64,000 bases of DNA from Stenotrophomonas sp. SAU14A_NAIMI4_5 (GTDB lineage Bacteria; Pseudomonadota; Gammaproteobacteria; Xanthomonadales; Xanthomonadaceae). Below the pieces are notes generated by a model. That model ran no database searches. It had not been told where the DNA came from and saw only the letters and a program-made list of their open reading frames with translations. Positions within the stretch are counted from its first letter, which is position 1. Each line of letters opens with the position of its first letter. Shown here piece after piece: positions 41,369 to 53,600 of the stretch. Position numbers and translations under genes: made by a program. The DNA lies in contig NZ_CP026003.1 of the NCBI RefSeq assembly GCF_003086795.1, positions 1,880,777-1,944,776 on the forward strand. The letters are read 5' to 3'.

Positions 41369-43792
41369 TTACTTGCGCTCGGGCAGCGCGTAGGCGATCA
41401 CGTAGTCGCCACGGTCCGGCGACTGGCGTGCGCCACCGGCGGAAATCACCACGTACTGGCGACCGGTTTTCGGCGAGACGTAGGTCATCGGCGTGCCCTG
41501 GCTGCCGACCGGCATGCGGGCCTTCCACACTTCCTCACCGGTGCGGCTGTCGTAGGCGCGCAGGTAGTAGTCCTGCGTACCGGCGAAGAACAGCAGGCCC
41601 GACTGCGTGGACAGCGAACCGCCCAGGGTCGGCATGCCGATCGGAATCGGCAGGCCCATCTTGATGCCCATCGGGCCGGTGTCCTTCACCGTGCCCACCG
41701 GCACCTGCCAGACCAGCTGGCGGGTGGCCAGGTTGATCGCCGACATCGTGCCGAACGGCGGCTTCTGGCAGGGGATGCCCAGCTTGGACAGGAAGCGGTC
41801 GCGCAGCGAGCCGTACGGCGTACCGGTCTGCGAGGCCGCACCCATTTCAACGCCACCGGCGCCGCTGGTCATCTGCGCACGCGGGATCAGCTTGGTCCAC
41901 AGGCCCAGGCGCATGTCATTGACGAACAGGTAGCCGGTGGTCGGGTCGACCGAGGCGCTGCCCCAGTTCATGCCACCCAACGAACCCGGCCACTGCAGCG
42001 CGAGGTCTTCGCCCGGCGGCGTGTACATGCCGTCGTAGCGGAACTGCTTGAACTGGATGCGGCACAGCATCTGGTCGATCGGGGTCGCACCCCACATGTC
42101 CGACTCGGTCAGCGTCTGCGCGCCGATCTGCGGCAGGCCCACCGACAGCGGCTGGGTCGCGGCATAGCGTTCGCCTTCGGCATTGCCCTGCGGCGCCGGG
42201 ATGTTGCGCACTTCGCTGATCGGCACGCCGGTCTGGCGGTTGAGCATGAAGATCTGCCCGGCCTTGGTGATCTGCAGCAGGGCCGGCAGGGTGCCGCCCT
42301 TGCCGTCGGGCACGTCGGTCAGGGTCGGCTGCGCCGGCAGATCGTAATCCCACAGATCGTGGTGCACGGTCTGGTAGACCCAGCGCTCCTTGCCGGTGGC
42401 GACGTCCAGCGCGACCACGGCCGAGCTGTACTTGTCATCCTGCGGGGTGCGCTCGCCGGCCCACTGGTCCGGCGTGGTGTTGCCGGTGGGCAGGTAGACC
42501 AGGCCCAGCTGCGGGTCGTAGGCCATCGAGGTCCACACGTTCGGCGTGGCGCGCGTGTAGTGGATCGACGGATCCAGCGGCACATCCGGGGTTTCCTTCG
42601 ACAGGTCCCAGACCCAGGCCAGCGCGCCGGTACGCACGTTGTAGGCACGCACCACGCCGGACGGTTCACCCACTTCGATGTTGTCGGCCACACGGCCGCC
42701 GACCACGATCAGATCACCGGCCACCAGCGGTGCGGCAGTAAGGGTGTAGAAGCCGGGCTTGATCTCGCCCATGCCGGTCTTCAGATCGACCACGCCGTTG
42801 CTGCCGAAGTCCGGGCACAGCGCGCCGGTCTTCGCATCCAGCGCGAACAGGCGCGCATCGATGGAGGTCATCAGGATGCGCTTTTCGCACAGGGCCGGGC
42901 CGGCGCTGGCGGTCTCGGTGGCCGGCTGCGGCGCGGGTGCCGGTGCAGCCGTCGTTGCGGCTGCCGGTGCAGTGGTCGCATCGAAGTAGCCCAGGCCACG
43001 GCAACGCTGCCAGTTCGGCGCGGTGGCCTTGGGATCGAAGGCCCAGCGCTGCTTGCCGGAGTCGGCGTCGATGGCGATCACCTGGTTGTGCGGGGTGCAC
43101 AGGTACAGGGTGTCGCCGATCTGCAGCGGGGTGTTCTGGTCCTCGGCACCGAAGCCGTTGCTTTCCGGCACGTCGCCGGTGTGCGCGGTCCAGGCGACCT
43201 GCAGTTCCTTCACGTTGGCCGGGGTGATCTGGTCCAGCGCGGCGAAGCGGGTGCCGGCGGTGGTGTTGCCCCAGTGCATCCAGTCGCGCTGCTCAGCGCC
43301 CTTGGCCACCGGCACCACCGGCGGCGTCGTGCCCTGTGCGGTCTGCACCGGACGCGGCTGGAAGGCGGAGAAGGCCGTGCCCAGCAGGCCGACCAGCAGC
43401 ACCGCGGCCACGCCGTAGGCGCCACGGCCGGCGACCTGGCCGCGGCTGCGGCGCAGTACCGGCCAGGCCAGTGCGACCAGCAGGGCCAGCACGGCCGGCA
43501 TCACCAAGCGCGAGACCAGCGGCCAGAACTCCCAGCCTGCATCCACCAGCGCCCACACCAGCGTGGCCACGAAGGCCAGGCCGTACAGCAGCGCACCGTT
43601 CGGCCGGCGCATCACCAGCAGTACGCCGGCCACGGCCGAAACCGCACCCATCAGCAGGAAATACCAACTGCCCCCCAGCATTACCAGGCGAACACCACCG
43701 ACCAGCAGAGCCAGGCCGAACAGAGTCACCAGGATGCCGAGCAGGACCACCAGCACACGGCACAGGGCCGGAACTTTCGTCGTCTCGTCCAC
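41369..43792 (-). CDS. quiA: Membrane-bound PQQ-dependent quinate/shikimate dehydrogenase
   Basis: The 807-aa quinoprotein belongs to the membrane-bound glucose/quinate/shikimate dehydrogenase family. Five N-terminal membrane helices (to about residue 145) are followed by a periplasmic eight-bladed propeller that binds PQQ and calcium (WMHWGNTTAGTRFAALDQI, TPLQIGDTLYLCTPHNQVIAID, and several WAFDPK/WVYQTVHHDLWDYDLPAQPTL blades). It would oxidise quinate or shikimate and pass electrons to ubiquinone. Glucose dehydrogenase is the alternative reading from sequence; the location next to qui and pca genes favours QuiA. The start is GTG at 43792 (GAGG upstream). An Ala/Thr/Pro-rich insert follows LGYFDA at about residue 275. 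No PQQ biosynthesis genes are in the window. Confidence 0.85.
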   Translation of the reverse strand: MDETTKVPALCRVLVVLLGILVTLFGLALLVGGVRLVMLGGSWYFLLMGAVSAVAGVLLVMRRPNGALLYGLAFVATLVWALVDAGWEFWPLVSRLVMPAVLALLVALAWPVLRRSRGQVAGRGAYGVAAVLLVGLLGTAFSAFQPRPVQTAQGTTPPVVPVAKGAEQRDWMHWGNTTAGTRFAALDQITPANVKELQVAWTAHTGDVPESNGFGAEDQNTPLQIGDTLYLCTPHNQVIAIDADSGKQRWAFDPKATAPNWQRCRGLGYFDATTAPAAATTAAPAPAPQPATETASAGPALCEKRILMTSIDARLFALDAKTGALCPDFGSNGVVDLKTGMGEIKPGFYTLTAAPLVAGDLIVVGGRVADNIEVGEPSGVVRAYNVRTGALAWVWDLSKETPDVPLDPSIHYTRATPNVWTSMAYDPQLGLVYLPTGNTTPDQWAGERTPQDDKYSSAVVALDVATGKERWVYQTVHHDLWDYDLPAQPTLTDVPDGKGGTLPALLQITKAGQIFMLNRQTGVPISEVRNIPAPQGNAEGERYAATQPLSVGLPQIGAQTLTESDMWGATPIDQMLCRIQFKQFRYDGMYTPPGEDLALQWPGSLGGMNWGSASVDPTTGYLFVNDMRLGLWTKLIPRAQMTSGAGGVEMGAASQTGTPYGSLRDRFLSKLGIPCQKPPFGTMSAINLATRQLVWQVPVGTVKDTGPMGIKMGLPIPIGMPTLGGSLSTQSGLLFFAGTQDYYLRAYDSRTGEEVWKARMPVGSQGTPMTYVSPKTGRQYVVISAGGARQSPDRGDYVIAYALPERK

Positions 43793-43954
43793 GTTGCATG
43801 AACCTCATTGCGAAAAACCCGCGCGGAGGCGGGAAAGCCCCGCGCGCGCCAAGCGTGGCGGGGGCCGTCGGCATCCCGGGCGGCTGCGGGCCATGGCGGC
43901 GGGCAGGCGTCTGCCTGCTTATGACGCAGGCGGGGTGAATGGCCGGTTAGGGCG

Positions 43955-43978
43955 ATTATCGCACGTTTGTGCGATTTT
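43955..43978 (-). promoter_or_regulatory. Candidate IclR-type operator between quiA and apt
   Basis: GTGCGATAAT (minus strand, 43964-43955) and GTGCGATTTT (plus strand, 43969-43978) form a back-to-back pair of the motif seen before quiC and pcaI. It lies 163 bp upstream of the quiA start. The arms point outward here, unlike the other two sites, so the geometry differs. The rest of the 297-bp quiA-apt gap holds GC-rich hairpins near 43822-43865 and nothing else I can name. Confidence 0.5.
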
Positions 43979-44089
43979 GGCGTGATGCTGCGGGGCCATG
44001 GGTGGAACGCAGCGGCGCGGTGGTGCCGGGAACGGGCAGCGCCGGGGCGAACCGGTTACCCTATGCCGCCATACAAGCTGGTAGCTGCA

Positions 44090-44629
44090 ATGACCGACGC
44101 CACCGTGGCCGTCCCCGCCTGGGCCTCGCGCCTGCGCGATATCGCCGATTTCCCGAAGCCCGGCATCCTGTTCAAGGACATCATGCCGCTGCTCGCCCAC
44201 GGCGAAGACTTCCGCGGCGCGATCACGGCCATGGCCGACCGCTGGCGCGGGCAGCAGCTGGACGCCATCGTCGGCATCGAATCGCGTGGTTTCATCCTGG
44301 GCGCCGCCATGGCGCTGGAACTGGGCGTGGGCTTCGTGCCGGTGCGCAAGCCGGGCAAGCTGCCGGGCAAGGTGCTGCGCGAGGAATACACCCTGGAATA
44401 CCGCAGCGACTGCATCGAAGTGCACGCCGACGCGCTGCCGGCCGGCGCGCGCGTGGCCATCATCGATGACGTGCTGGCCACCGGCGGCACCCTGGGTGCC
44501 GCGCTGTCGCTGGTGCGCCGACTGGGTGTCGAAGTGGTCGGCGCCGGCGTGCTGGTCGAGCTGGACGGCCTGGGTGGCCGCGGCCGTTGGGAAGCGGATC
44601 TGCCGCTGCACACCGAACTGGTGTTCTGA
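44090..44629 (+). CDS. apt: Adenine phosphoribosyltransferase
   Basis: Apt salvages adenine with PRPP to AMP. The 179-aa product has the type I phosphoribosyltransferase layout: [16 protein letters not shown] near the start, [32 protein letters not shown], and the PRPP loop [18 protein letters not shown]. The ATG at 44090 gives the usual short N terminus; upstream in-frame ATGs at 44063 and 43967 are less likely. A SMAG dimer follows the gene. Confidence 0.93.
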   Translation: MTDATVAVPAWASRLRDIADFPKPGILFKDIMPLLAHGEDFRGAITAMADRWRGQQLDAIVGIESRGFILGAAMALELGVGFVPVRKPGKLPGKVLREEYTLEYRSDCIEVHADALPAGARVAIIDDVLATGGTLGAALSLVRRLGVEVVGAGVLVELDGLGGRGRWEADLPLHTELVF

Positions 44630-44635
44630 TTGCTT

Positions 44636-44694
44636 CGCCGGGCATGGCCCGGCGCTACCAACAGCCTGCAGGTAGCGCCGGGCCATGCCCGGCG
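44636..44694. repeat. SMAG dimer between apt and dbpA
   Basis: CGCCGGGCATGGCCCGGCG ending in CTACC (44636-44659) faces GGTAG with CGCCGGGCCATGCCCGGCG (44671-44694). The dimer lies between two convergent genes. Confidence 0.75.
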
Positions 44695-44707
44695 GAGACC
44701 TTGACCG

Positions 44708-46084
<1,377 letters not shown>

Positions 46085-46130
46085 GGCACATTGTACCTGC
46101 GTGCGGGGCCGGAGCCTGCTGCGGGCCCTT

Positions 46131-46301
46131 CATCCACGCATGGCGTGGATCTACCGGGCATCGCCATCGGTGGGTGCGGACCGCTGGTCCGCACGGATGG
46201 GTCCATCCACGCATGGCGTGGATTTACCGGGGGTGGGCCGCATCCACGCGTGGCGCGGATCCACCACGCGCGATCCAGTAGATCCACGCCATGCGTGGAT
46301 G
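46131..46301. repeat. Array of GTAG-type hairpins between dbpA and uup
   Basis: Hairpins of the ATCCACGC/GCGTGGAT type occur at about 46133, 46204, 46240 (diverged) and 46281 (opposite orientation). One GTGCGGACC/GGTCCGCAC hairpin lies at 46175-46195. Several end in CTACC or start with GTAG. They fill the 280-bp gap between the divergent dbpA and ABC-F genes. A minus-10 like TACAAT (46353-46358) lies at the right end, just before the uup start. Confidence 0.7.
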
Positions 46302-46364
46302 ACGTTGACCTGGCGCTATTCGCTGCCGCCGCCCGGCGGGCCCGCCAACCCGTACAATAGCGGG

Positions 46365-48248
<1,884 letters not shown>

Positions 48249-48261
48249 TTGCGGGGGATTC

Positions 48262-48411
48262 GTGCGGACCAACGGTCCGCACCTACCTGTAGGTCCACGC
48301 CATGCGTGGATGGGTGATCCATCCGTGCGGACCAACGGTCCGCACCCACCATCAACGGTCCGCACCCACCATCAACGGTCCGCACCCACCACCAACGGTC
48401 CGCACCCACCG
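48262..48411. repeat. Hairpin repeat with four 20-bp tandem units
   Basis: Two complete GTGCGGACC-AAC-GGTCCGCAC hairpins lie at 48263-48283 and 48325-48345, with an ATCCACGC-type arm between them. The sequence then continues as exact 20-bp units (ACCAACGGTCCGCACCCACC and variants) at 48331, 48351, 48371 and 48391. Only the right arm of the hairpin is repeated. The array lies between the convergent uup and cytochrome genes. Confidence 0.85.
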
Positions 48412-48422
48412 GAATGCCGGCG

Positions 48423-48884
48423 TCACTTCACCCCGTGCAGATCCCGCAGCTGGCTCGGCCGGCTGCCGAAGTAGGCGGCCAGGTCGGCGATGTCCTGGTC
48501 GCTCAGGTCCTTCGCCTGCGGGGTCATCAACGCATGCTGGCGGTCGCCGGCACGGTAGGCCTGCAGGGCATGGGCCAGGTAATCGCCGTACTGCCCACCC
48601 AGCTTGGGGTAGGTCGGGTCGATCGGCGCATTGCCGTCGGCACCGTGGCAATCAATGCAGCTCTGGTTGGTCGCTTTTCCCTTCACGTTGGCCCGGGCTT
48701 CACCGGCGGCCTCGCGGCCCGGCGGCAGGCCGGCCGAGGAGGACGAACCGTGTTCGCCACTGGCGTGGCCGGGGTCGCCGGCCGACTTCTCACTGCTTTC
48801 CACCTGCGACTGCGAGCAGGCCGCCAGCAGCAGGGCAACGGACAGGGCGATGGCGTGACGCATCGTGTGCGCGGCTTTCGACAT
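48423..48884 (-). CDS. c-type cytochrome lipoprotein
   Basis: The 153-aa precursor has a lipoprotein signal (ALSVALLLAAC, lipobox cysteine at about residue 23), a Ser/Gly-rich spacer and one haem-binding CIDCH followed by ADGNAPIDPTYPKLGGQYGDYLAHALQAYR and a distal methionine region (HALMTPQAKDLSDQDIADLAAYF). This is a class I cytochrome domain like one half of cytochrome c4. It should sit on the periplasmic face of a membrane and carry electrons; the partner oxidase or reductase is unknown. It lies 9 bp from the next cytochrome gene, so they form one operon. Start 48884 has AAGG at good spacing. Confidence 0.87.
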   Translation of the reverse strand: MSKAAHTMRHAIALSVALLLAACSQSQVESSEKSAGDPGHASGEHGSSSSAGLPPGREAAGEARANVKGKATNQSCIDCHGADGNAPIDPTYPKLGGQYGDYLAHALQAYRAGDRQHALMTPQAKDLSDQDIADLAAYFGSRPSQLRDLHGVK

Positions 48885-48893
48885 GGGCGGGCC

Positions 48894-49283
48894 TTACTTG
48901 ACGGTGGACAGGTAAACAGCGAGATCGGCGATCTCCTGTTCGCTGAAACTCATCGACTGCGCCTGCATCGTCGGGTGCCGGCGCTTGCCCTGGCGGTATT
49001 CGGTCAGGGCCTGGGTCAGGTACTGCTGGGTCTGGCCACCGATCTTCGGTACCCGGTAGCTGGGGTACGCGTTCTTGTAACCGGTAATGCCGTGGCAGCC
49101 CTGGCAGGTATAGGCAAGCACCCGGCCATTGTCGAAGTTGCCGGCCGGAGCGGCGGCAGCGGGCGGGGTGGCCTGGGCAGGAGCCGGGGCGGGTGCTGCA
49201 GGAGCAGGAGCGGGCTGTGCGGCGGCCCCGAGGGGCAGGAGGACGGCCAGAGCGAGACAAGCGGCGAGCGGCTGCGGGCGCAT
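48894..49283 (-). CDS. Small c-type cytochrome with Ala/Pro linker
   Basis: The 129-aa precursor has a signal peptide (MRPQPLAACLALAVLLPLGAAAQ), an Ala/Pro linker of about 25 residues and one haem site, CQGCH, followed by GITGYKNAYPSYRVPKIGGQTQQYLTQALTEYRQG and the methionine in MSFSEQEIADLAVYL. Together the two genes resemble a split dihaem cytochrome c4. The linker may let the haem domain reach across the periplasm. No oxidase genes are adjacent. Confidence 0.87.
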   Translation of the reverse strand: MRPQPLAACLALAVLLPLGAAAQPAPAPAAPAPAPAQATPPAAAAPAGNFDNGRVLAYTCQGCHGITGYKNAYPSYRVPKIGGQTQQYLTQALTEYRQGKRRHPTMQAQSMSFSEQEIADLAVYLSTVK

Positions 49284-49489
49284 GATGTCGTTATCCGGGG
49301 ATTCGGGTCTGGTCGTTCCGGCGTGGGGTACGGAACGACCCGAGTATAGCCTCAGGTTTCATCTAGCTGAAATGGGGGCGGGCCGACCAGCGGCGTGAAG
49401 GCACCATGACCTTTGGGATATGGTGTTGCCGTGAAGTGGTGCATTACTTTGCTACCACACCTGCCCACGCATCCTCCAGGGATCTGACG

Positions 49490-50650
49490 ATGTCGCACCC
49501 AACCTTCCTGCCCGGCCGCCGCACTGGACTCTGTGCCGCTGCCCTGCTGATTTCCACCTCCCTGCTGCTGGGCGGCTGCGCTGCCGGCCCCAGCGCCGAC
49601 GCCAAGGCGGCTGAAACCAAGGACGAGAAGAAGGTCGACGCCGTGCCGGTGGAAGTAGCCGTGGCCAGCCACCGCGCGGTGGCCGCCAGCTACACCGGCA
49701 CCGCCGCACTGGAGCCGCGCGCCGAATCGCAGGTGGTGGCCAAGACCTCCGGCGTGGCCCTGGCCGTGCTGGTCGAGGAGGGCCAGCGGGTCACCGCTGG
49801 CCAGCCGCTGGTGCGCCTGGACCCGGACCGCGCGCGTCTGGCCGTGGCACAGAGCGAGGCGCAGATGCGCAAGCTGGAAAACAACTACCAGCGCGCACAG
49901 AAGCTGGTCGGCCAGCAGATGGTCAGTGCTTCCGACGTCGACCAGCTGCGCTACGACCTGGAAAACATGCGCGCGCAGTACCGCCTGGCCACGCTGGAAC
50001 TGTCCTACACCACGGTGGTGGCGCCGATTTCCGGGGTGATCGCCTCGCGGTCGATCAAGACCGGCAACTTCGTGCAGATCAACACGCCGATCTTCCGCAT
50101 CGTCGACAACTCGCAGCTGGAGGCCACCCTCAACGTGCCCGAGCGCGAACTGGCCACCCTGCGCGCCGGCCAGCCGGTCGTGCTGTCGGCCGACGCACTG
50201 CCGGGCAAGAGCTTCACCGGCACGGTGGACCGCATCGCCCCGGTGGTCGATTCGGGCAGCGGCACCTTCCGCGTGGTCAGCGCCTTCAACGGCACCGAGC
50301 ACGCACTGCAGCCGGGCATGTTCGGACGCATCCGCATCGACTACGACCAGCGCGCCGACGCGCTGGTGGTGCCGCGTCTGGCGCTGCTGGACGATGGCGA
50401 GCCGGCCGTGTTCCGCGTGCGCGAAGGCAAGGTGGCCCGCGTGCCGGTCAAGCTGGGCTATGCCGAGGGCCCGTGGGTGGAGATCCGCGAAGGCCTGTCC
50501 GCGGGTGACCAGATCGTCACCGCGGGCAAGGTCGCCCTGCGCGACGGCACCGCTGTGCAGGTCATCGCCGATCCCAAGGCGGCCAAGGCCAAGCCGGCCA
50601 CCGTGGCCGCCAAGGCGACGCCCGCAGACAAGGCCGGGAGCCAGCAATGA
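49490..50650 (+). CDS. RND efflux periplasmic adaptor lipoprotein
   Basis: The 386-aa adaptor (membrane fusion protein) has a lipobox (LLLGGC), then the beta-barrel, lipoyl and hairpin order of the HlyD/AcrA family: GTAALEPRAESQVVAKTSGVALAVLVEEGQRVTAGQPLVRLD, a coiled-coil hairpin (about 120-165), SYTTVVAPISGVIASRSIKTG and the C-terminal barrel. It links an inner-membrane RND pump to an outer-membrane channel. The start at 49490 follows AGGGA; an in-frame ATG at 49406 is unlikely. It overlaps the first pump gene by 4 bp. No outer-membrane factor gene lies in the operon. I could not match it to a named Sme system. Confidence 0.9.
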   Translation: MSHPTFLPGRRTGLCAAALLISTSLLLGGCAAGPSADAKAAETKDEKKVDAVPVEVAVASHRAVAASYTGTAALEPRAESQVVAKTSGVALAVLVEEGQRVTAGQPLVRLDPDRARLAVAQSEAQMRKLENNYQRAQKLVGQQMVSASDVDQLRYDLENMRAQYRLATLELSYTTVVAPISGVIASRSIKTGNFVQINTPIFRIVDNSQLEATLNVPERELATLRAGQPVVLSADALPGKSFTGTVDRIAPVVDSGSGTFRVVSAFNGTEHALQPGMFGRIRIDYDQRADALVVPRLALLDDGEPAVFRVREGKVARVPVKLGYAEGPWVEIREGLSAGDQIVTAGKVALRDGTAVQVIADPKAAKAKPATVAAKATPADKAGSQQ

Positions 50651-53600
50651 GCGGCCCGGGACACGACCACGGTGCCTCGCCGGCCGGCGACGGCGCCTCT
50701 GCCGGCATGCGCGGTGGTCTGGTGGAATTCGCCACCCGCCGCCGCGTCACCATCGCCATGTGCACGGTCACGCTGCTGCTGTTCGGCCTGATCGCGCTGA
50801 ACAACCTCAAGGTCAACCTGCTGCCCGACCTGAGCTATCCCACGCTGACCGTGCGCACCGAATACACCGGTGCGGCACCCACCGAAATCGAAAGCCTGAT
50901 CACCCAGCCGGTGGAAGAAGCCGTGGGCGTGGTCAAGAACCTGCGCAAGCTGAAGTCGGTCTCGCGCACCGGGCAGAGCGATGTCGTGCTCGAGTTCGCC
51001 TGGGGTACCAACATGGACCAGGCCAGCCTGGAGGTGCGCGACAAGATGGAAGCGCTGAACCTGCCGCTGGAGGCCAAGGCCCCGGTGCTGCTGCGCTTCA
51101 ATCCGTCCACCGAGCCGATCATGCGCCTGGTGCTGTCGACCAAGGCCACCCCGGCCAGCGATGAAGACGCGATCCGCGAACTGACCGGCCTGCGCCGCTA
51201 TGCCGACGAAGACCTGAAGAAGAAGCTGGAGCCGGTGACCGGCGTGGCCGCGGTGAAGGTGGGCGGTGGCCTGGAGGATGAGATCCAGGTGGACATCGAC
51301 CAGCAGAAGCTGGCCCAGCTCAACCTGCCGATCGACACCGTCATCAAGCGGTTGAAGGAAGAGAACATCAACATCTCCGGCGGCCGCCTGGAGGAGGGCT
51401 CGCAGCGCTTCCTGGTGCGTACCGTCAACCAGTTCGCCGATCTGGAAGAGATCCGCAACCTGCTGGTCACTACCCAGTCGTCCAACGGCAGCGCGGCCGA
51501 TTCGGCCCTGCAGCAGATGTTCAACATCGCCGCGTCCACCGGCTCGGCCGCGGCAGTCGCTGCGGCGTCGGCGGCGCAGAGTGCCTCGTCCGGTGGCGGT
51601 TCCAGCGTGGTCGCCAACGGCGTGCCGGTGCGCCTGAAGGACGTGGCCACCGTGCGCCAGGGCTACAAGGAACGCGAAGCGATCATCCGCCTGGGCGGCA
51701 AGGAATCGGTCGAGCTGGCGATCTACAAGGAAGGCGACGCCAATACCGTGGCCACCGCCGAGGCGCTGCGCAAGCGCCTGGAGCAGATCAAGGCCACCTT
51801 CCCCGGCGATGCCGAACTGACCACCATCGAGGACCAGTCGCGCTTCATCGAACACGCCATCAGCGACGTCAAGAAGGATGCGGTGATCGGCGGCCTGCTG
51901 GCCATCCTGATCATCTTCCTGTTCCTGCGCGATGGCTGGTCGACTTTCGTGATCAGCCTGTCGCTGCCGGTCTCGATCATCGCCACGTTCTTCTTCATGG
52001 GCCAGCTCGGCCTGAGCTTGAACGTGATGTCGCTGGGCGGCCTGGCGCTGGCCACCGGCCTGGTGGTGGATGACTCGATCGTGGTGCTGGAAAGCATCGC
52101 CAAGGCGCGCGAACGCGGCCTGGGCATCCTGCAGGCGGCCATTGTCGGCACCCGCGAAGTGAGCATGGCGGTGGTCGCCTCCACCCTGACCACCATCGCG
52201 GTGTTCCTGCCGCTGGTGTTCGTCGATGGCATCGCCGGCCAGCTGTTCCGCGACCAGGCACTGACCGTGGCCATCGCCATCGCGATCTCGCTGCTGGTGT
52301 CGATGACCCTGATCCCGATGCTGAGTTCGCTGAAGGGCCGGCCGCCGCTGGCCTTCCCGGAAGAAGCCGCCGCCGAAGCGTGGCGTCCGCAAAGCCGCTG
52401 GCAGAAGCCGGTCGCGCTGGGCCGTCGTGGCTTCGTGGCCGGCGTGCGCTGGAGCTTCTTCGCCCTGGCCTGGCTGGTGGTGCGCGTGTGGCGCGGCGTG
52501 GTCGCCGTGGTCGGGCCGGTCATGCGCAAGGCCAGCGACATCGCGATGAAGCCCTATGCCGGTGCCGAACGCGGCTACCTGCGCCTGCTGCCCAATGCGC
52601 TGGCGCATCCGGGCAAGGTGCTGTCGATGGCTGCGCTGGCCTTTGTCGGCACCATGGCGCTGGTGCCGATGCTCGGTGCCGACCTGATCCCACAGCTGGC
52701 CCAGGACCGTTTCGAAATGACGGTGAAGCTGCCGGCCGGGACCCCGTTGAAGCAGACCGACGCACTGGTGCGCGAGCTGCAGCTGGCCCACGGCAATGGC
52801 GAAGGCGTGGCCTCGCTGTACGGCGTCAGCGGCAGCGGCACGCGGCTGGATGCCAGCCCGACCGAAAGCGGCGAGAACATCGGCAAGCTGACCGTGGTGA
52901 TGGAAGGCGGCGGCAACGCACGCACCGAGGCGGACATCACCGAGCGCCTGCGCGACACCATGGGCCAGCACCCCGGTGCGCAGGTCGACTTCGCGCGGCC
53001 GGCACTGTTCAGCTTCTCCACGCCGCTGGAAATCGAGCTGCGCGGGCAGGACATGGCCACCCTTGAGCAGGCTGGCCAGCGCCTGGCCGCACTGCTGCGC
53101 GGCAATGCCCACTACGCCGACGTGAAGTCGACGGTGGAAGAGGGCTTCCCGGAAATCCAGATCCGCTTCGACCAGGAGCGTGCCGGTGCGCTGGGCCTGA
53201 CCACCCGCCAGATCGCCGATGTGGTGGTGAAGAAGGTGCGTGGCGACGTGGCCACCCGCTACAGCTTCCGCGACCGCAAGATCGATGTGCTGGTGCGTGC
53301 GCAGGAAGGCGACCGTGCCAGCGTGGAGAGCATCCGCCGGCTGATCGTGAACCCGGGCAGCAGTCGCCCGGTCACCCTGGATGCGGTGGCCGACGTGGTC
53401 GCCACCACCGGCCCCAGCGAGATCCATCGCGCCGACCAGACCCGCGTGGCAGTGGTTTCGGCCAACCTGCGCGACATCGACCTGGGCGCGGCCATGCGCG
53501 AAGTACAGCAGATGGTGGCCGAGCAGCCGCTGGGTGCGGGCGTCGGCCTGCACATCGGTGGCCAGGGCGAGGAGCTGGCACAGGCCGCCAAGTCGCTGAT

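Noticed and set aside
41369..43792. Glucose dehydrogenase (gcd)
   Set aside because: The family includes glucose enzymes, but the location beside quiB, quiC, porin and pca genes makes quinate/shikimate the better substrate. Not excluded by sequence alone.
48331..48411. CRISPR-like short direct repeats
   Set aside because: The 20-bp units are contiguous with no spacers; they are an expanded hairpin arm.
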